DNA from: Pseudorhodoferax sp965279475
GTDB taxonomy: Bacteria > Pseudomonadota > Gammaproteobacteria > Burkholderiales > Burkholderiaceae_C
Assembly (NCBI GenBank): GCA_965279475.1
Contig: CBDIIA010000002.1
Coordinates: forward strand, 1,550,001 to 1,614,000
Reading direction: 5' to 3'
DNA: 64,000 nt
The position numbers and the translations under genes are program-made. This document shows positions 25,691 to 34,094 of this stretch, in pieces (the stretch's first letter is position 1; each line of letters starts with the position of its first letter). The notes under the pieces are model-generated. The model saw only the letters and a program-made list of their open reading frames with translations. It did not search any database and was not told where the DNA came from.

Positions 25691-26797
25691 ATGAAGAAAC
25701 TCGCAGCATTGGCAGTGTTGGCTGCTGTCAGCGCCTCCTCTTACGCACAGTCCAGCGTCACCTTGTTCGGCGTGGTCGATGCAACCGTTCAGCTCGGCCA
25801 TGGCTCGAAGGCCAACAAGACTGCACTGGGCAATGGCGGCAATTCGTCGAGCCGTTTCGGCGTGCGCGGGACCGAAGACCTGGGTGGCGGCCTGTCGGCT
25901 GGCTTCTGGCTCGAAGCCGGCATGAACAACGACGACGGCACCGGCAAGAACAACAACTTCAACGGCGGCAACATCACGAACAACCAGTTCGGCTCGGTTT
26001 CGTCCGTGTCCGACGGCCTGAAGTTCGCACGCCGCTCGACGGTCAGCCTGTCCAGCTCGCAGTTCGGCGAAGTGCGCCTGGGCCGTGACTTCTCGGCACA
26101 GTACCTGAACATCTCGGTCTACGATCCGTTCGGCGACGTCGGCGTGGGCGCCACGATGCTCGACAGCGCGCTCGGCCTCGGCGGCCCCGTCACCGTGCGT
26201 GTGTCGAATGCCGCTTCGTACTTCTCGCCGAGCTTCGGCGGCGTCTACGGCCAGCTGCAAGCCTACACCGGCGAGAACACGATCACCGTGGCCGGCACGC
26301 CCACCACCACCGCTGTCGGCAAGAAGGACGGCCAAGGTTACGGCGGCCGCATCGGCTACAAGGCCGGCCCGATCGACGTGGCATTGGCCACCTCGGAAAC
26401 CAAGTACCTGGCCGTGGGCAACATCGCCACCACCAACATCGGCGGCAGCTACGACTTCGGCGTCGCACGCCTGATGGGTACGTACAGCCAGGACAAGGTC
26501 AAGGCACCGACGAACGCCAAGGGCAAGGGTTACCTGGTCGGCGTCGCCGTGCCGTTGGGCCAAGGCGAAATCCGCGCTTCGTACTCTTCGTACAAGCGTG
26601 AACTGGGTGTCGAGCCGGAAGCCAACAAGATCGCTCTGGGCTATGTGTACAGCCTGTCCAAGCGTACCGCGATCTACTCGACCTACGCCCACGTGAAGAA
26701 CAAGAACGGTGCTGGCATTGCGCTGAACGGCGGTGTGTTGAACACGGCCAGCGACAACTCCAGCGGCCTGGACATCGGTCTGCGCCACTCGTTCTGA
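25691..26797 (+). CDS. Gram-negative general porin
   Basis: The 368-aa protein begins with a signal peptide (MKKLAALAVLAAVSASSYAQ) and then SSVTLFGVVDATVQ, the typical start of Burkholderiales porins (OmpC/Omp38 type). It carries repeated GYxxGPIDVAL and SKRTAIYSTYA strands and ends in a C-terminal Phe (LRHSF), the outer-membrane assembly signal. It forms a 16-stranded trimeric diffusion channel. The codon choice looks more uniform and highly expressed than in neighbours. A strong terminator follows 46 bases after the stop. Confidence 0.95.
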   Translation: MKKLAALAVLAAVSASSYAQSSVTLFGVVDATVQLGHGSKANKTALGNGGNSSSRFGVRGTEDLGGGLSAGFWLEAGMNNDDGTGKNNNFNGGNITNNQFGSVSSVSDGLKFARRSTVSLSSSQFGEVRLGRDFSAQYLNISVYDPFGDVGVGATMLDSALGLGGPVTVRVSNAASYFSPSFGGVYGQLQAYTGENTITVAGTPTTTAVGKKDGQGYGGRIGYKAGPIDVALATSETKYLAVGNIATTNIGGSYDFGVARLMGTYSQDKVKAPTNAKGKGYLVGVAVPLGQGEIRASYSSYKRELGVEPEANKIALGYVYSLSKRTAIYSTYAHVKNKNGAGIALNGGVLNTASDNSSGLDIGLRHSF

Positions 26798-26843
26798 TCC
26801 CGGCTCTCTCCAAGGTTTGCGCACACGGGCCGTGCGCTTGATG

Positions 26844-26877
26844 CCCGCGTTCCATTTGCATGGGACGCGGGTTTTTT
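26844..26877 (+). terminator. Rho-independent terminator of the porin gene
   Basis: CCCGCGTTCCAT and ATGGGACGCGGG pair over 12 bases with one G-U pair and a TTGC loop, followed by six T. It is one of the strongest terminators in the window. Confidence 0.92.
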
Positions 26878-27048
26878 CATTGAGGACTTCGGTTCTCAAC
26901 ATGACGCAAATGTCATGTTCGCGCCATGTTCGTGTCAGGCGCGCATTTCTATTCTTCCTTTCATCCCAGACGAGGGACCCGGCGCATGCGGGACCGCTTG
27001 CAAAGCGAACCGATGTGCCGTCCGTACCACAGGAACAAGGAGTCAGAG

Positions 27049-28602
27049 ATGCGTCGACAGGACATTCAATTACTCGCGTTGGCCCGACAAGGCGATGCCG
27101 CCGCCCGCAGTGAAGCAGGGCGCCGCTACCTGCTCGGTGGCGACGGTTTTCCGCAGCACATCGCCACCGGCCTCGACTATCTTTCGCACCCCACGGTGCG
27201 CGACCGGCCGGAGACCGCGAAGATCATTGCCGAGAACCTGCCCTTGCAGGACATCGTGCAGCTGCAGCAGCTAGGTGCACTGCAGCGTGCTGCCGCCGGT
27301 GGCAGCGCCATCGCGCAGATCAAGCTCGGCGTGTGGCTGTGCCTGAAACGCAGCCGGGTGGCCGAAGGCCGTCCGTGGCTCGATGCGGCCGATGCCACCG
27401 GCCATCCCGCCGCACGCCAGGCACTGGCCGCGATGCAGCAGGCCCGTGCGGACGATGCACTGCAGGTGCTGGTGCAGACGCTGTCGCAACACACGGCGCT
27501 GTTCGATGCGGCGCAGGTGGCGCTGATGGCGGCGCGCCTGGCGCGTGAAGACCGCAACCCCGAGCTGCTGGCCGACTGCCTGCACATGGCGCTGGTGCTG
27601 GCACCGGCGTTGACCCCCGAACTGGCAGAACTCGTCAGCGCCACGGTGCAGCTGGCCGAAAGCTCCGGGCAAGGCCTGCGCGGCCTGACACCGGACTGCA
27701 TCGAAGCCAGCCTGGAGCTCGGCGTGGCCCGGGGCGACCGCGACGCCGCCTATGCGCTGGGCCGGGCGATGTGCGGCATCCCGGTCGGCAAGCTGGAGCC
27801 GGCCGTGCTGAGCGGCACCACCAACATGCGCAAGGGCGTCGCGCTGCTGCTGCGTGCGGCCGATGCAGGTTGCAACGATGCCTGGCTGCACCTCTACACG
27901 ATGCATGCGGACCACCGCCTCTCGGTGTCCAACCCGCAGATGGCGCGCTTCTTCCTCGAGAAGGCCGCGACGCTGGGCCAGGCCGAAGCGCAGCGCAAGC
28001 TGGGTGCGTTGATGCTGCGTTCGTCGGGCACGCTGGCCGAAACGGAGCAGGCGATCCACTGGCTGCACGCGGCCGCGCAGCAGCACGACATGCATGCCAA
28101 CCGGTTGCTGCGCTCGCTGGTGCTGCCGCTGGCCGGCGACGACGATGCGGCACGGGTGACGATCGAGCAGGTGCGCCAGAGCGACCCGTGGCTGGCGGTG
28201 CGGCTCGCACTCGCGCGCGACTTCGGCCTGACCAAGCTCGAGGCGCTGTGCGTCGACCCGGTCGAAGGCCTGCGCTCCTGGGGCCTGCTGGTGGGCAAGA
28301 ACCCGTTCATCACGCAGAACCGCCTGTCGGCTCCGCGCGCCGTGCCGGCGGTCACGCCCGAGGCGCTGGAAGGACTGCAGCGCGCCGCCGCGTTCTTCGA
28401 ACAATCGCGCAGCGACAGCAATGCTTTCGAAGGTGACCTGCGGCGCCGCTCGGTGCGCCAGCGCCGTGCGTTCGAACGCTTCGGGCTCGACGAGAGCATG
28501 TTCTTCGCCGAGGCCACGTCGACCAAGCTCGAGTCGTTCCGGCTGGGGCCGAAGTGGGCGTTCCGGGCAAGGCAGCCGCTGGAGCTGGCACTGGCCGCCT
28601 GA
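27049..28602 (+). CDS. Sel1/TPR-like repeat protein
   Basis: The 517-aa protein has no signal peptide and consists of helical repeats. Sel1-like units with A-x-x-LG signatures are clear at about 240-380 (DAAYALGRAM, AQRKLGALML, QAIHWLHAAAQ). A less regular N-terminal part (LARQGDAAARSEAGRRYLLGGDG) and a basic C-terminal part follow the same style. Such proteins act as scaffolds for protein contacts; the partner is unknown. AAGGAG lies 7 bases before the ATG at 27049. The gene stands alone. Confidence 0.8.
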   Translation: MRRQDIQLLALARQGDAAARSEAGRRYLLGGDGFPQHIATGLDYLSHPTVRDRPETAKIIAENLPLQDIVQLQQLGALQRAAAGGSAIAQIKLGVWLCLKRSRVAEGRPWLDAADATGHPAARQALAAMQQARADDALQVLVQTLSQHTALFDAAQVALMAARLAREDRNPELLADCLHMALVLAPALTPELAELVSATVQLAESSGQGLRGLTPDCIEASLELGVARGDRDAAYALGRAMCGIPVGKLEPAVLSGTTNMRKGVALLLRAADAGCNDAWLHLYTMHADHRLSVSNPQMARFFLEKAATLGQAEAQRKLGALMLRSSGTLAETEQAIHWLHAAAQQHDMHANRLLRSLVLPLAGDDDAARVTIEQVRQSDPWLAVRLALARDFGLTKLEALCVDPVEGLRSWGLLVGKNPFITQNRLSAPRAVPAVTPEALEGLQRAAAFFEQSRSDSNAFEGDLRRRSVRQRRAFERFGLDESMFFAEATSTKLESFRLGPKWAFRARQPLELALAA

Positions 28603-28954
28603 TCCATCTTCGCGTCCATTGCGCTGGGCGGCCCGCGTAGCCAGTGAACGGGAGGGCACCAGCGCAATTCGAGAGGCCGCGGAGCAGGCCATGCGAGTGC
28701 ACCCGCGGAACGGGCTTTGCCCGGCCGCTGGGTGCGCCTCTTGAGGGGCTGAGGGCCGCGGCTCCAAGCCTGCCTGCGCAGGCTTGGACGGCGCCGAAGA
28801 GCAGCCGCCTCTGGCGGCCGCCCGTGGACGGACTACACGCAGTGAGGCCGGCCAAACGGGGTGGGTCCAGCCTTGCACCATTGCGGCGCATGCGGCGTGG
28901 TCCGCATTTTGCTTTTGAATGTCAGTGTACTTGCATTGACATGCCAAGAGGAAA
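28603..28954. repeat. Palindrome-rich 350-base intergenic region
   Basis: No gene is evident. The DNA is packed with inverted repeats. ATTGCGCTGG (28618-28627) recurs in inversion at 28659-28668. CGGGC-TTT-GCCCG lies near 28715. TCCAAGCCTGC-CTGC-GCAGGCTTGGA is a perfect 11-bp stem near 28767-28792. GCCGCC-TCT-GGCGGC lies near 28804-28818. None is followed by a T-tract. It resembles the intergenic palindromic elements of Burkholderiales genomes, but I cannot test copy number. The MarR operator candidate is at its right end. Confidence 0.55.
28919..28942. promoter_or_regulatory. Candidate MarR operator
   Basis: ATGTCAGTG and CATTGACAT are inverted over 9 bases with one mismatch, separated by TACTTG, giving a 24-bp dyad. 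Size and symmetry fit a MarR dimer, and it ends 12 bases before the MarR start, so autoregulation is likely. Confidence 0.5.
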
Positions 28955-29521
28955 ATGCCGTGTCTTCCATCGATCGACTCCTGCATGACGCGACGCGCTC
29001 CCGATCCTGTTCGTTCCGCGCCGGCCCGCAAAGCCGCCGCGCGCCCCGCTGCCGCGCGGCTGTTCGCGGCCCAGCCGATGACCACCAAGGTGGGTTATCT
29101 GATCCGGCGGCTGCACCAGATGCACCTGGCGCTCTTCGTCGAGGAGACCGGCGCCATCGACATCACGCCGGTGCAGTTCACCGTGCTCTCGCTGCTGTGC
29201 CAGCGTGGCGAGATCGAGCAGAGCGAGCTGGCGGTGGAGGTCGGCATGGACCGCACCAATGTCTCCGAGGTCGTGCGCCGTCTGCAGGCGCGCGGCTATC
29301 TGGACGTGCGGGTGCATCCTTCGCATGGCCGCAGGCGGCTGCTGACGCTGTTGCCCGCCGGCCTGGCGCTGGTGAAGCAGGTCGACCCGGGTGCCCAGCG
29401 CGCCCACCAGCGCATCGTCGGCACCTTGCAGGCCGGCGACCAGCAGGTGTTTCTCGACCTGCTGCGCCAGGTGATCTCGCACGACGGCGGTCCGCCCCCG
29501 CCACCATCCCCGGCCGGCTGA
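28955..29521 (+). CDS. MarR-family transcriptional regulator
   Basis: The 188-aa protein has a MarR winged-helix domain (about 42-175): helix bundle KVGYLIRRLHQMHLALF, recognition helix ELAVEVGMDRTNVSEVVRRL and wing VHPSHGRRRLLTLL. The basic N-terminal 40 residues are an extension of low complexity. I used ATG 28955 because AAGAGG precedes it, though only 3 bases away; ATG 28985 or 29078 would shorten the tail. Wording is close to MarR regulators of aromatic or xenobiotic catabolism. It leads the cluster of PhnD-like, amidohydrolase and Bug genes and may control it. Confidence 0.88.
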   Translation: MPCLPSIDSCMTRRAPDPVRSAPARKAAARPAAARLFAAQPMTTKVGYLIRRLHQMHLALFVEETGAIDITPVQFTVLSLLCQRGEIEQSELAVEVGMDRTNVSEVVRRLQARGYLDVRVHPSHGRRRLLTLLPAGLALVKQVDPGAQRAHQRIVGTLQAGDQQVFLDLLRQVISHDGGPPPPPSPAG

Positions 29522-29624
29522 CAGCATCACGCGCCGCAGGCCGGCGCGAAGCAGGCGGCGCACGAGCGCAGCGCCGGGCCGCCCCAAGCAAGCTCGCACC
29601 GCAGGCGCAGCCGAAGGTACTCCA

Positions 29625-30449
29625 GTGAGCGCGCTGGCGTTCCTGCCGATGTACGACGTGCCTGGCCGGCGCCAGCACGCCGACGCGCTGTGGCACGCGC
29701 TGCGCGATGCGATCCGGGCCGAGGGCCTGGACGCGCCCGACGCGGTGGACCGTGCGCCGCCGCGCATGGACGGCTGGCTGCACACGCACCTGGTGCTGGG
29801 CCAGACCTGCGGCCTGCCCTACATCACCCGGCTGCACGAGAAGGTCGTGCTGGTCGGCACGCCGGACTACGGCGTGGCCGGCTGCCCGCCGGGCTTCTAC
29901 CACAGCACGCTGGTGGTGCGCAGCGACGATGCGCGCGACCGGCTCGCCCAGTTCCTGGGCGCCACGCTGGCGCTGAACGGCACGGATTCGCAATCGGGCT
30001 ACGGCGCCATGCTGCGCGCCGCGGCGCCGTACGCGCAGGGCGGGCAGTTCTTCGGCCGTGCACTGGTGACCGGTTCGCACGGCGCGGCGATGCAGGCGGT
30101 GGCGCTGGCGGCGGCCGACATCGCGGCCATCGACTCGGTGACCTGGCGCATGAGCCAAGGTGTCGACCCGCGCGCGAATGGCCTCAGGGCCCTGGCCACG
30201 ACCGAGCCGACGCCCGGCCTGCCTTTCATCGCTGCGGCCGGAGCACCCGTCGCCACGCTGCTGCGCGCCACGCAGGCCGGCATCGCCAGGCTGCCCGCGC
30301 CGGACCGCGAAGCCTTCGGCCTGCGCGGCGTGCTGCCCTTCGTGCGCGGCGACTACGCGGTGATCGCCCGCTGGCTCGACGAGGCCCATGCAGTGCACCG
30401 GCTGCCGGCGCTCGAAACCTTCGACCCTGCCGCAGTCAACCCTGGCTGA
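29625..30449 (+). CDS. PhnD-like substrate-binding-fold protein without signal peptide
   Basis: The 274-aa protein has the phosphate/phosphonate-binding (PhnD-like, PF12974) fold: LPMYDVPGRRQHADALWHAL at the start, LGQTCGLPYITRL, a serine in YHSTLVVR and SHGAAMQAVALAAADIAAID. No signal peptide or lipobox is visible, so it is probably cytoplasmic or uses an unseen start. No PhnC/PhnE transporter genes adjoin. GTG at 29625 follows AAGG. The preceding 103-base gap resembles a GC-rich intergenic repeat. Role inferred: ligand binding in the amidohydrolase pathway. Confidence 0.75.
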   Translation: MSALAFLPMYDVPGRRQHADALWHALRDAIRAEGLDAPDAVDRAPPRMDGWLHTHLVLGQTCGLPYITRLHEKVVLVGTPDYGVAGCPPGFYHSTLVVRSDDARDRLAQFLGATLALNGTDSQSGYGAMLRAAAPYAQGGQFFGRALVTGSHGAAMQAVALAAADIAAIDSVTWRMSQGVDPRANGLRALATTEPTPGLPFIAAAGAPVATLLRATQAGIARLPAPDREAFGLRGVLPFVRGDYAVIARWLDEAHAVHRLPALETFDPAAVNPG

Positions 30450-30486
30450 GCAGAACCCCAGAGACAACACACAGGAGAACAGACAC

Positions 30487-31989
30487 ATGCGCACCAGCAT
30501 CCGAGGCGGTTGGGTCGTCGGCCACACGGCCGGCCAGCACACCATGGGCAAGGGCCACGAGGTGGTGATCGAGGGCGACCGCATCGTCTATGTCGGGCCG
30601 CGGTTCGAGGGCCATGTCGACCGCGTGATCGACGCGGCGGGCAAGCTGGTGGCGCCGGGCTTCATCGACACGCACGTGCACTCGGGCCACCGGGCCTCGC
30701 ACCGGCTGATCAGCGACCAGGGGCGCGGCGATTTCTTCGGCCAGCCGTTCCTGGAGATCAGCGTGCCGAAGGAGGGCACGCGGGTCGAAGGCGACGTGCG
30801 ATACCTGCGGCCCGAGGACACCGGTGCCGACGGCGCGCGCGAGTTCCATGCGCTGTTCACCGTGGCCGAGCTGCTGCGCAACGGCATCACCAGCTTCGTC
30901 GAATACGGCAGCCAGCGGCTGATCCAGGAGTCGCTGAAGGAGCAATGCCTGAAGCTCGGCGTGCGCGGTTTTCTCGGCCCGGGCTACGACTCGGGCCGCT
31001 GGGTCGGCGACGAACATGGCCGCCTGAAACGCATCACCGACGAAGAGAACGGGCACCGCGAGTTCGCCGAGGCCATCCGCTGGATCGAGCGCAACCACGG
31101 CGCGGGCGACGGCCTCGTCAATGGCATCCTGGTGCCGCGCGAGGTCGAGACCACCAGCCCCGAACTGCTGCGCCTGACGGCCGAGGCCGCCGACCGCATG
31201 AACATGCCGATGGCCACGCACGCGGCCTACAGCATCATCGAGTTCTACGAAGTGGTGCGCGAGCACCGCAAGACGCCGATCGAGCTGCTGCACGAGGCCG
31301 GCATGCTGCGCCCCACACTCAACATCGGCCACGGCAACCTGCCGTCGGACAGCGTGCGCCTCAACTACCCCGGTGCGCGCGACCTGCGGCTGATGGGCGA
31401 GGCCGGCGTGTCGATCTCGCATTGCGCGATCAACATCGTGCGGCGCGCACGTGTGCTCGACAACTGGCGCCGCTACCGCGAACTCGGCATCAACATCGCG
31501 CTGGGCACCGATACCTACCCGCGCGACATGGTGCAGAACATGCGCGCGGCGTCCTACCACGGCAAGACGATGAGCCACGACTACAAGTCGGCCACCGCCG
31601 CCGAGGTGTTCACTGCCGCCACGCTGAACGGCGCGAAGTCGCTGGGCCGCGACGACCTGGGCAAGCTCGCCCCCGGCGCACGCGCCGACATCATCCTGAT
31701 CGACCTGACGGCACGCGGCACGCTGCGCATGGGGCCGTTCCGCGACCCGATCCAGGCGGTGGTGGAGTGCGGGGTGGGCGACGACGTCGACACCGTGATC
31801 GTCGGCGGCGTGGTGCGCATGGAAGGCGGCGTGATCCCCGGCGTCGACCTCGATGCGATCCGCGAACGTGCCCAGGCCTCGGCCGAGGAAATCTGGGGCG
31901 GCTGGCACAAGTCCGACCCGCTGGGCCGGACCGCCGACGAAGTGTGCCCGATTGCGTTTTGCCCGGCCTGCTACCGAGATCCTGATTGA
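30487..31989 (+). CDS. Amidohydrolase (cytosine deaminase/chlorohydrolase-like)
   Basis: The 500-aa enzyme has a composite beta-sandwich (about 1-55 and 400-470) around a TIM barrel. Metal ligands are in DTHVHSGH (about 60-67), a His in ATHAAY, a His in NIGHGN and an Asp in LGTDTY, the mononuclear-metal set of the cytosine deaminase/TrzN/AtzB group. It should hydrolyse a C-N or C-halide bond on a ring or guanidino-like compound; the substrate is not identifiable. An odd FCPACY motif near the C terminus could bind an extra metal. AGGAG precedes the ATG. The PhnD-like gene lies 37 bases upstream and a Bug receptor gene follows. Confidence 0.85.
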   Translation: MRTSIRGGWVVGHTAGQHTMGKGHEVVIEGDRIVYVGPRFEGHVDRVIDAAGKLVAPGFIDTHVHSGHRASHRLISDQGRGDFFGQPFLEISVPKEGTRVEGDVRYLRPEDTGADGAREFHALFTVAELLRNGITSFVEYGSQRLIQESLKEQCLKLGVRGFLGPGYDSGRWVGDEHGRLKRITDEENGHREFAEAIRWIERNHGAGDGLVNGILVPREVETTSPELLRLTAEAADRMNMPMATHAAYSIIEFYEVVREHRKTPIELLHEAGMLRPTLNIGHGNLPSDSVRLNYPGARDLRLMGEAGVSISHCAINIVRRARVLDNWRRYRELGINIALGTDTYPRDMVQNMRAASYHGKTMSHDYKSATAAEVFTAATLNGAKSLGRDDLGKLAPGARADIILIDLTARGTLRMGPFRDPIQAVVECGVGDDVDTVIVGGVVRMEGGVIPGVDLDAIRERAQASAEEIWGGWHKSDPLGRTADEVCPIAFCPACYRDPD

Positions 31990-32042
31990 TCTTTCATCCG
32001 CCCGCCGCTTGCGGCTTTCTCAACCTTGCCTGGAGCTTCCCC

Positions 32043-33038
32043 ATGATCACGCGCCGCCGACTTCTCGAGACCGCCCTGTCGACCTCCGCCATCGCGGGCC
32101 TGCCCACGATGATGCAGCGCGCCGTGGCCGCCACGCCGTTTCCGACGAAGCCGGTGCACATCATCGTGCCCTTCGGTCCCGGCGGGGCGGCCGACTCGCT
32201 GCCGCGCTTCCTCGGTGAGAAGCTCACCACCGTGTGGGGCCAGGCGGTGGTGGTGGAGAACAAGACCGGTGCCGCCGGCAACATCGGCATGGCGCTGGGC
32301 GCCAAGGCCGCGCCGGACGGCTACACGCTGACCTCGGCGCCGGTGGGCAACCTCGCGATCAACCCGCACCTGTACCCGGGCCTGAGCTTCGACGTGCGCC
32401 GAGACTTCACGCCGATCACGCTGGTCGGGTCGGTCGAGAACGTGCTCGTCGTCAACGCCGGACTCGGCATCAGGACGATGGCCGAGCTGATGGCGCGCGC
32501 CAGGGCCCAGCCCGGCAAGCTGACCTTCGCCTCGGGCGGTGTCGGCACGCAGGCCCACATGGGCGGCGAGCTGCTGAACGCGATGGGCGGTGTGCAGACG
32601 CTGCACGTGGCCTACAAGGGCGTGGGCGATGCGGTGCGCGACCTGCTGGGCGGTACGGTCGACATGATGGTGGCGCAGGTACCGTCGGTGATGCCGCATA
32701 TCCAGAGCGGAAAACTCATCGCGGTGGGCGTGGCCAGCGCCAGGCCGAGCGATCTGCTGCCCGGCGTGCCGACGATCGCGGCCGCCGCCAATCTGCCGGG
32801 CTTCGAAGCCGTGTCCTGGTACGCGCTGGTGGGCCCGGCGGGGATGGACGCCGAGGTCGTGAAGAAGATCCAGCGCGACGTGGCCGACGTGCTGAAACTG
32901 CCCGAGCTGGAGCAGAAGCTGCGCACCATCGGCATCGTGCCGGTCGGTAGTTCGCCGGACGAACTGGCCAGCGCGATCAAGGCCGACTACGACCGCTACG
33001 GCGCGATCATCCGCAAGCTGGGCATCGTCGCGAGTTGA
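32043..33038 (+). CDS. Bug-family (TctC) tripartite tricarboxylate-type binding protein
   Basis: The 331-aa protein has a signal peptide with a twin-arginine-like start (MITRRRLLETAL) and a Bug fold. It shows IIVPFGPGGAADSLPRFL, VVENKTGAAGNIG and the lid region near LTFASGGVGT. Bug proteins bind carboxylated or aromatic ligands in the periplasm for TTT transporters or as sensors. No TctA/TctB membrane genes are present, as is common for Burkholderiales Bug genes. It follows the amidohydrolase gene by 53 bases, so it may bind its substrate. Confidence 0.9.
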   Translation: MITRRRLLETALSTSAIAGLPTMMQRAVAATPFPTKPVHIIVPFGPGGAADSLPRFLGEKLTTVWGQAVVVENKTGAAGNIGMALGAKAAPDGYTLTSAPVGNLAINPHLYPGLSFDVRRDFTPITLVGSVENVLVVNAGLGIRTMAELMARARAQPGKLTFASGGVGTQAHMGGELLNAMGGVQTLHVAYKGVGDAVRDLLGGTVDMMVAQVPSVMPHIQSGKLIAVGVASARPSDLLPGVPTIAAAANLPGFEAVSWYALVGPAGMDAEVVKKIQRDVADVLKLPELEQKLRTIGIVPVGSSPDELASAIKADYDRYGAIIRKLGIVAS

Positions 33039-33060
33039 ACGCTCGCCCGATGCCTGGCGC

Positions 33061-34050
33061 TCACTCTTCCAGCTTGATCTGCGTCGCCTTGACGAAGGCG
33101 CTCCAGCGTTCGTACTGCTCACGCGTGTAGCGGTCGACGCCCGGGCCGTCGGTGGCCATCACCTCGAAGCCGGCAGCGGTGAGCTTCTGCTTGACCTCAG
33201 GGTCGTTCAGCACGAACTGGAAGTCTTCGGTCAGCTTGCGCAGCGTGGCGGGTGGCGTGGCCGAGGGCGCGAAGATGCCGGTCCACGAATAGGCCTCGAA
33301 GCCGGGGAAACCCGATTCGGCCACGGTGGGCACGTCCGGCAGCTCGGGCAGCCGCTTGGCGCCGGTGACGGCCAGCGGCTTGATCTTGCCGGCGGCGATC
33401 TGGCCGCGCAGCGCGGCGTAGCTCAGCAGCGTCAGGCTGGAGACTTCGCTCACCACGGCCTGCACGGCCGGGCCGCCGCCGCTGAACGGCACGTGCAGGA
33501 TCTCGGCGCCCGAGCGGCGCTTGATGTCTTCGCCCACCAGGTGGTTCATCGAACCCAGGCCGGTCGAGGCGTAGTTGTACTTGTTGGGGGCGGCCTTGGC
33601 GGCTTCGAGGAAGCTGCGCAGATCCTTGCCCGGCACCGACGCCGCGGCGCCGATCACCAGCGGGAAACGCAGCGCCAGCGTGACGCCGGAGAAATCCTTG
33701 AAGGTGTCGTAGGGCAGCTTGGGTTTGGCCACCGCGTTGATCGCGTGGGTGTCGAAGGCCACCAGCAGCGTGTTGCCGTCCGGCGCGGAGCGCGCGACGA
33801 ACTGCGTGCCGACCTGGCTGGCCGCGCCGGTGCGGTTCTCGACCACGACGCTGCGGCCCAGGCGTTCGGTCAGCTTGGGCTGCATGATGCGCGCGGCGAT
33901 GTCGCTGCTGCCGCCGGGCGGGAAGGTGACGACCAGGCGCAGCGGGGCGTCGCCCTGCGCGAAGGCCGGCAGGCCCAGCAGGCTGGCGGTGGCCAGTGCG
34001 CCGGCTCGCAGGGCGTGGCGGCGGGCCGGGCGGAAGAGAGAGTTGGACAT
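33061..34050 (-). CDS. Bug-family (TctC) binding protein, second copy
   Basis: The 329-aa protein has a signal peptide ending at FAQG (about residue 31) and the Bug motifs LVVTFPPGGSSDIAAR, VVENRTGAASQVG and NYASTGLGSMNH. It converges with the first Bug gene (22-base gap) and is only distantly similar to it, so the two probably bind different ligands. It lies 44 bases after the ThDP-enzyme gene on the same strand, forming a likely two-gene operon. Start at 34050 chosen at the signal peptide; the frame extends 16 codons upstream. Confidence 0.9.
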   Translation of the reverse strand: MSNSLFRPARRHALRAGALATASLLGLPAFAQGDAPLRLVVTFPPGGSSDIAARIMQPKLTERLGRSVVVENRTGAASQVGTQFVARSAPDGNTLLVAFDTHAINAVAKPKLPYDTFKDFSGVTLALRFPLVIGAAASVPGKDLRSFLEAAKAAPNKYNYASTGLGSMNHLVGEDIKRRSGAEILHVPFSGGGPAVQAVVSEVSSLTLLSYAALRGQIAAGKIKPLAVTGAKRLPELPDVPTVAESGFPGFEAYSWTGIFAPSATPPATLRKLTEDFQFVLNDPEVKQKLTAAGFEVMATDGPGVDRYTREQYERWSAFVKATQIKLEE

Positions 34051-34094
34051 GCGGTGATTGCTCTTGAAGTTGAAGAATCGAAATGGGTGGCGGG

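Noticed and set aside
28603..28954. CRISPR array or insertion sequence in the palindrome-rich gap
   Set aside because: The inverted repeats differ from each other, there are no regular direct repeats with spacers, and no transposase frame is present.
32004..32020. Terminator between the amidohydrolase and Bug genes
   Set aside because: GCCGC-TT-GCGGC is only 5 bp with a loop too small to form cleanly and a broken T-run; co-transcription is more likely.
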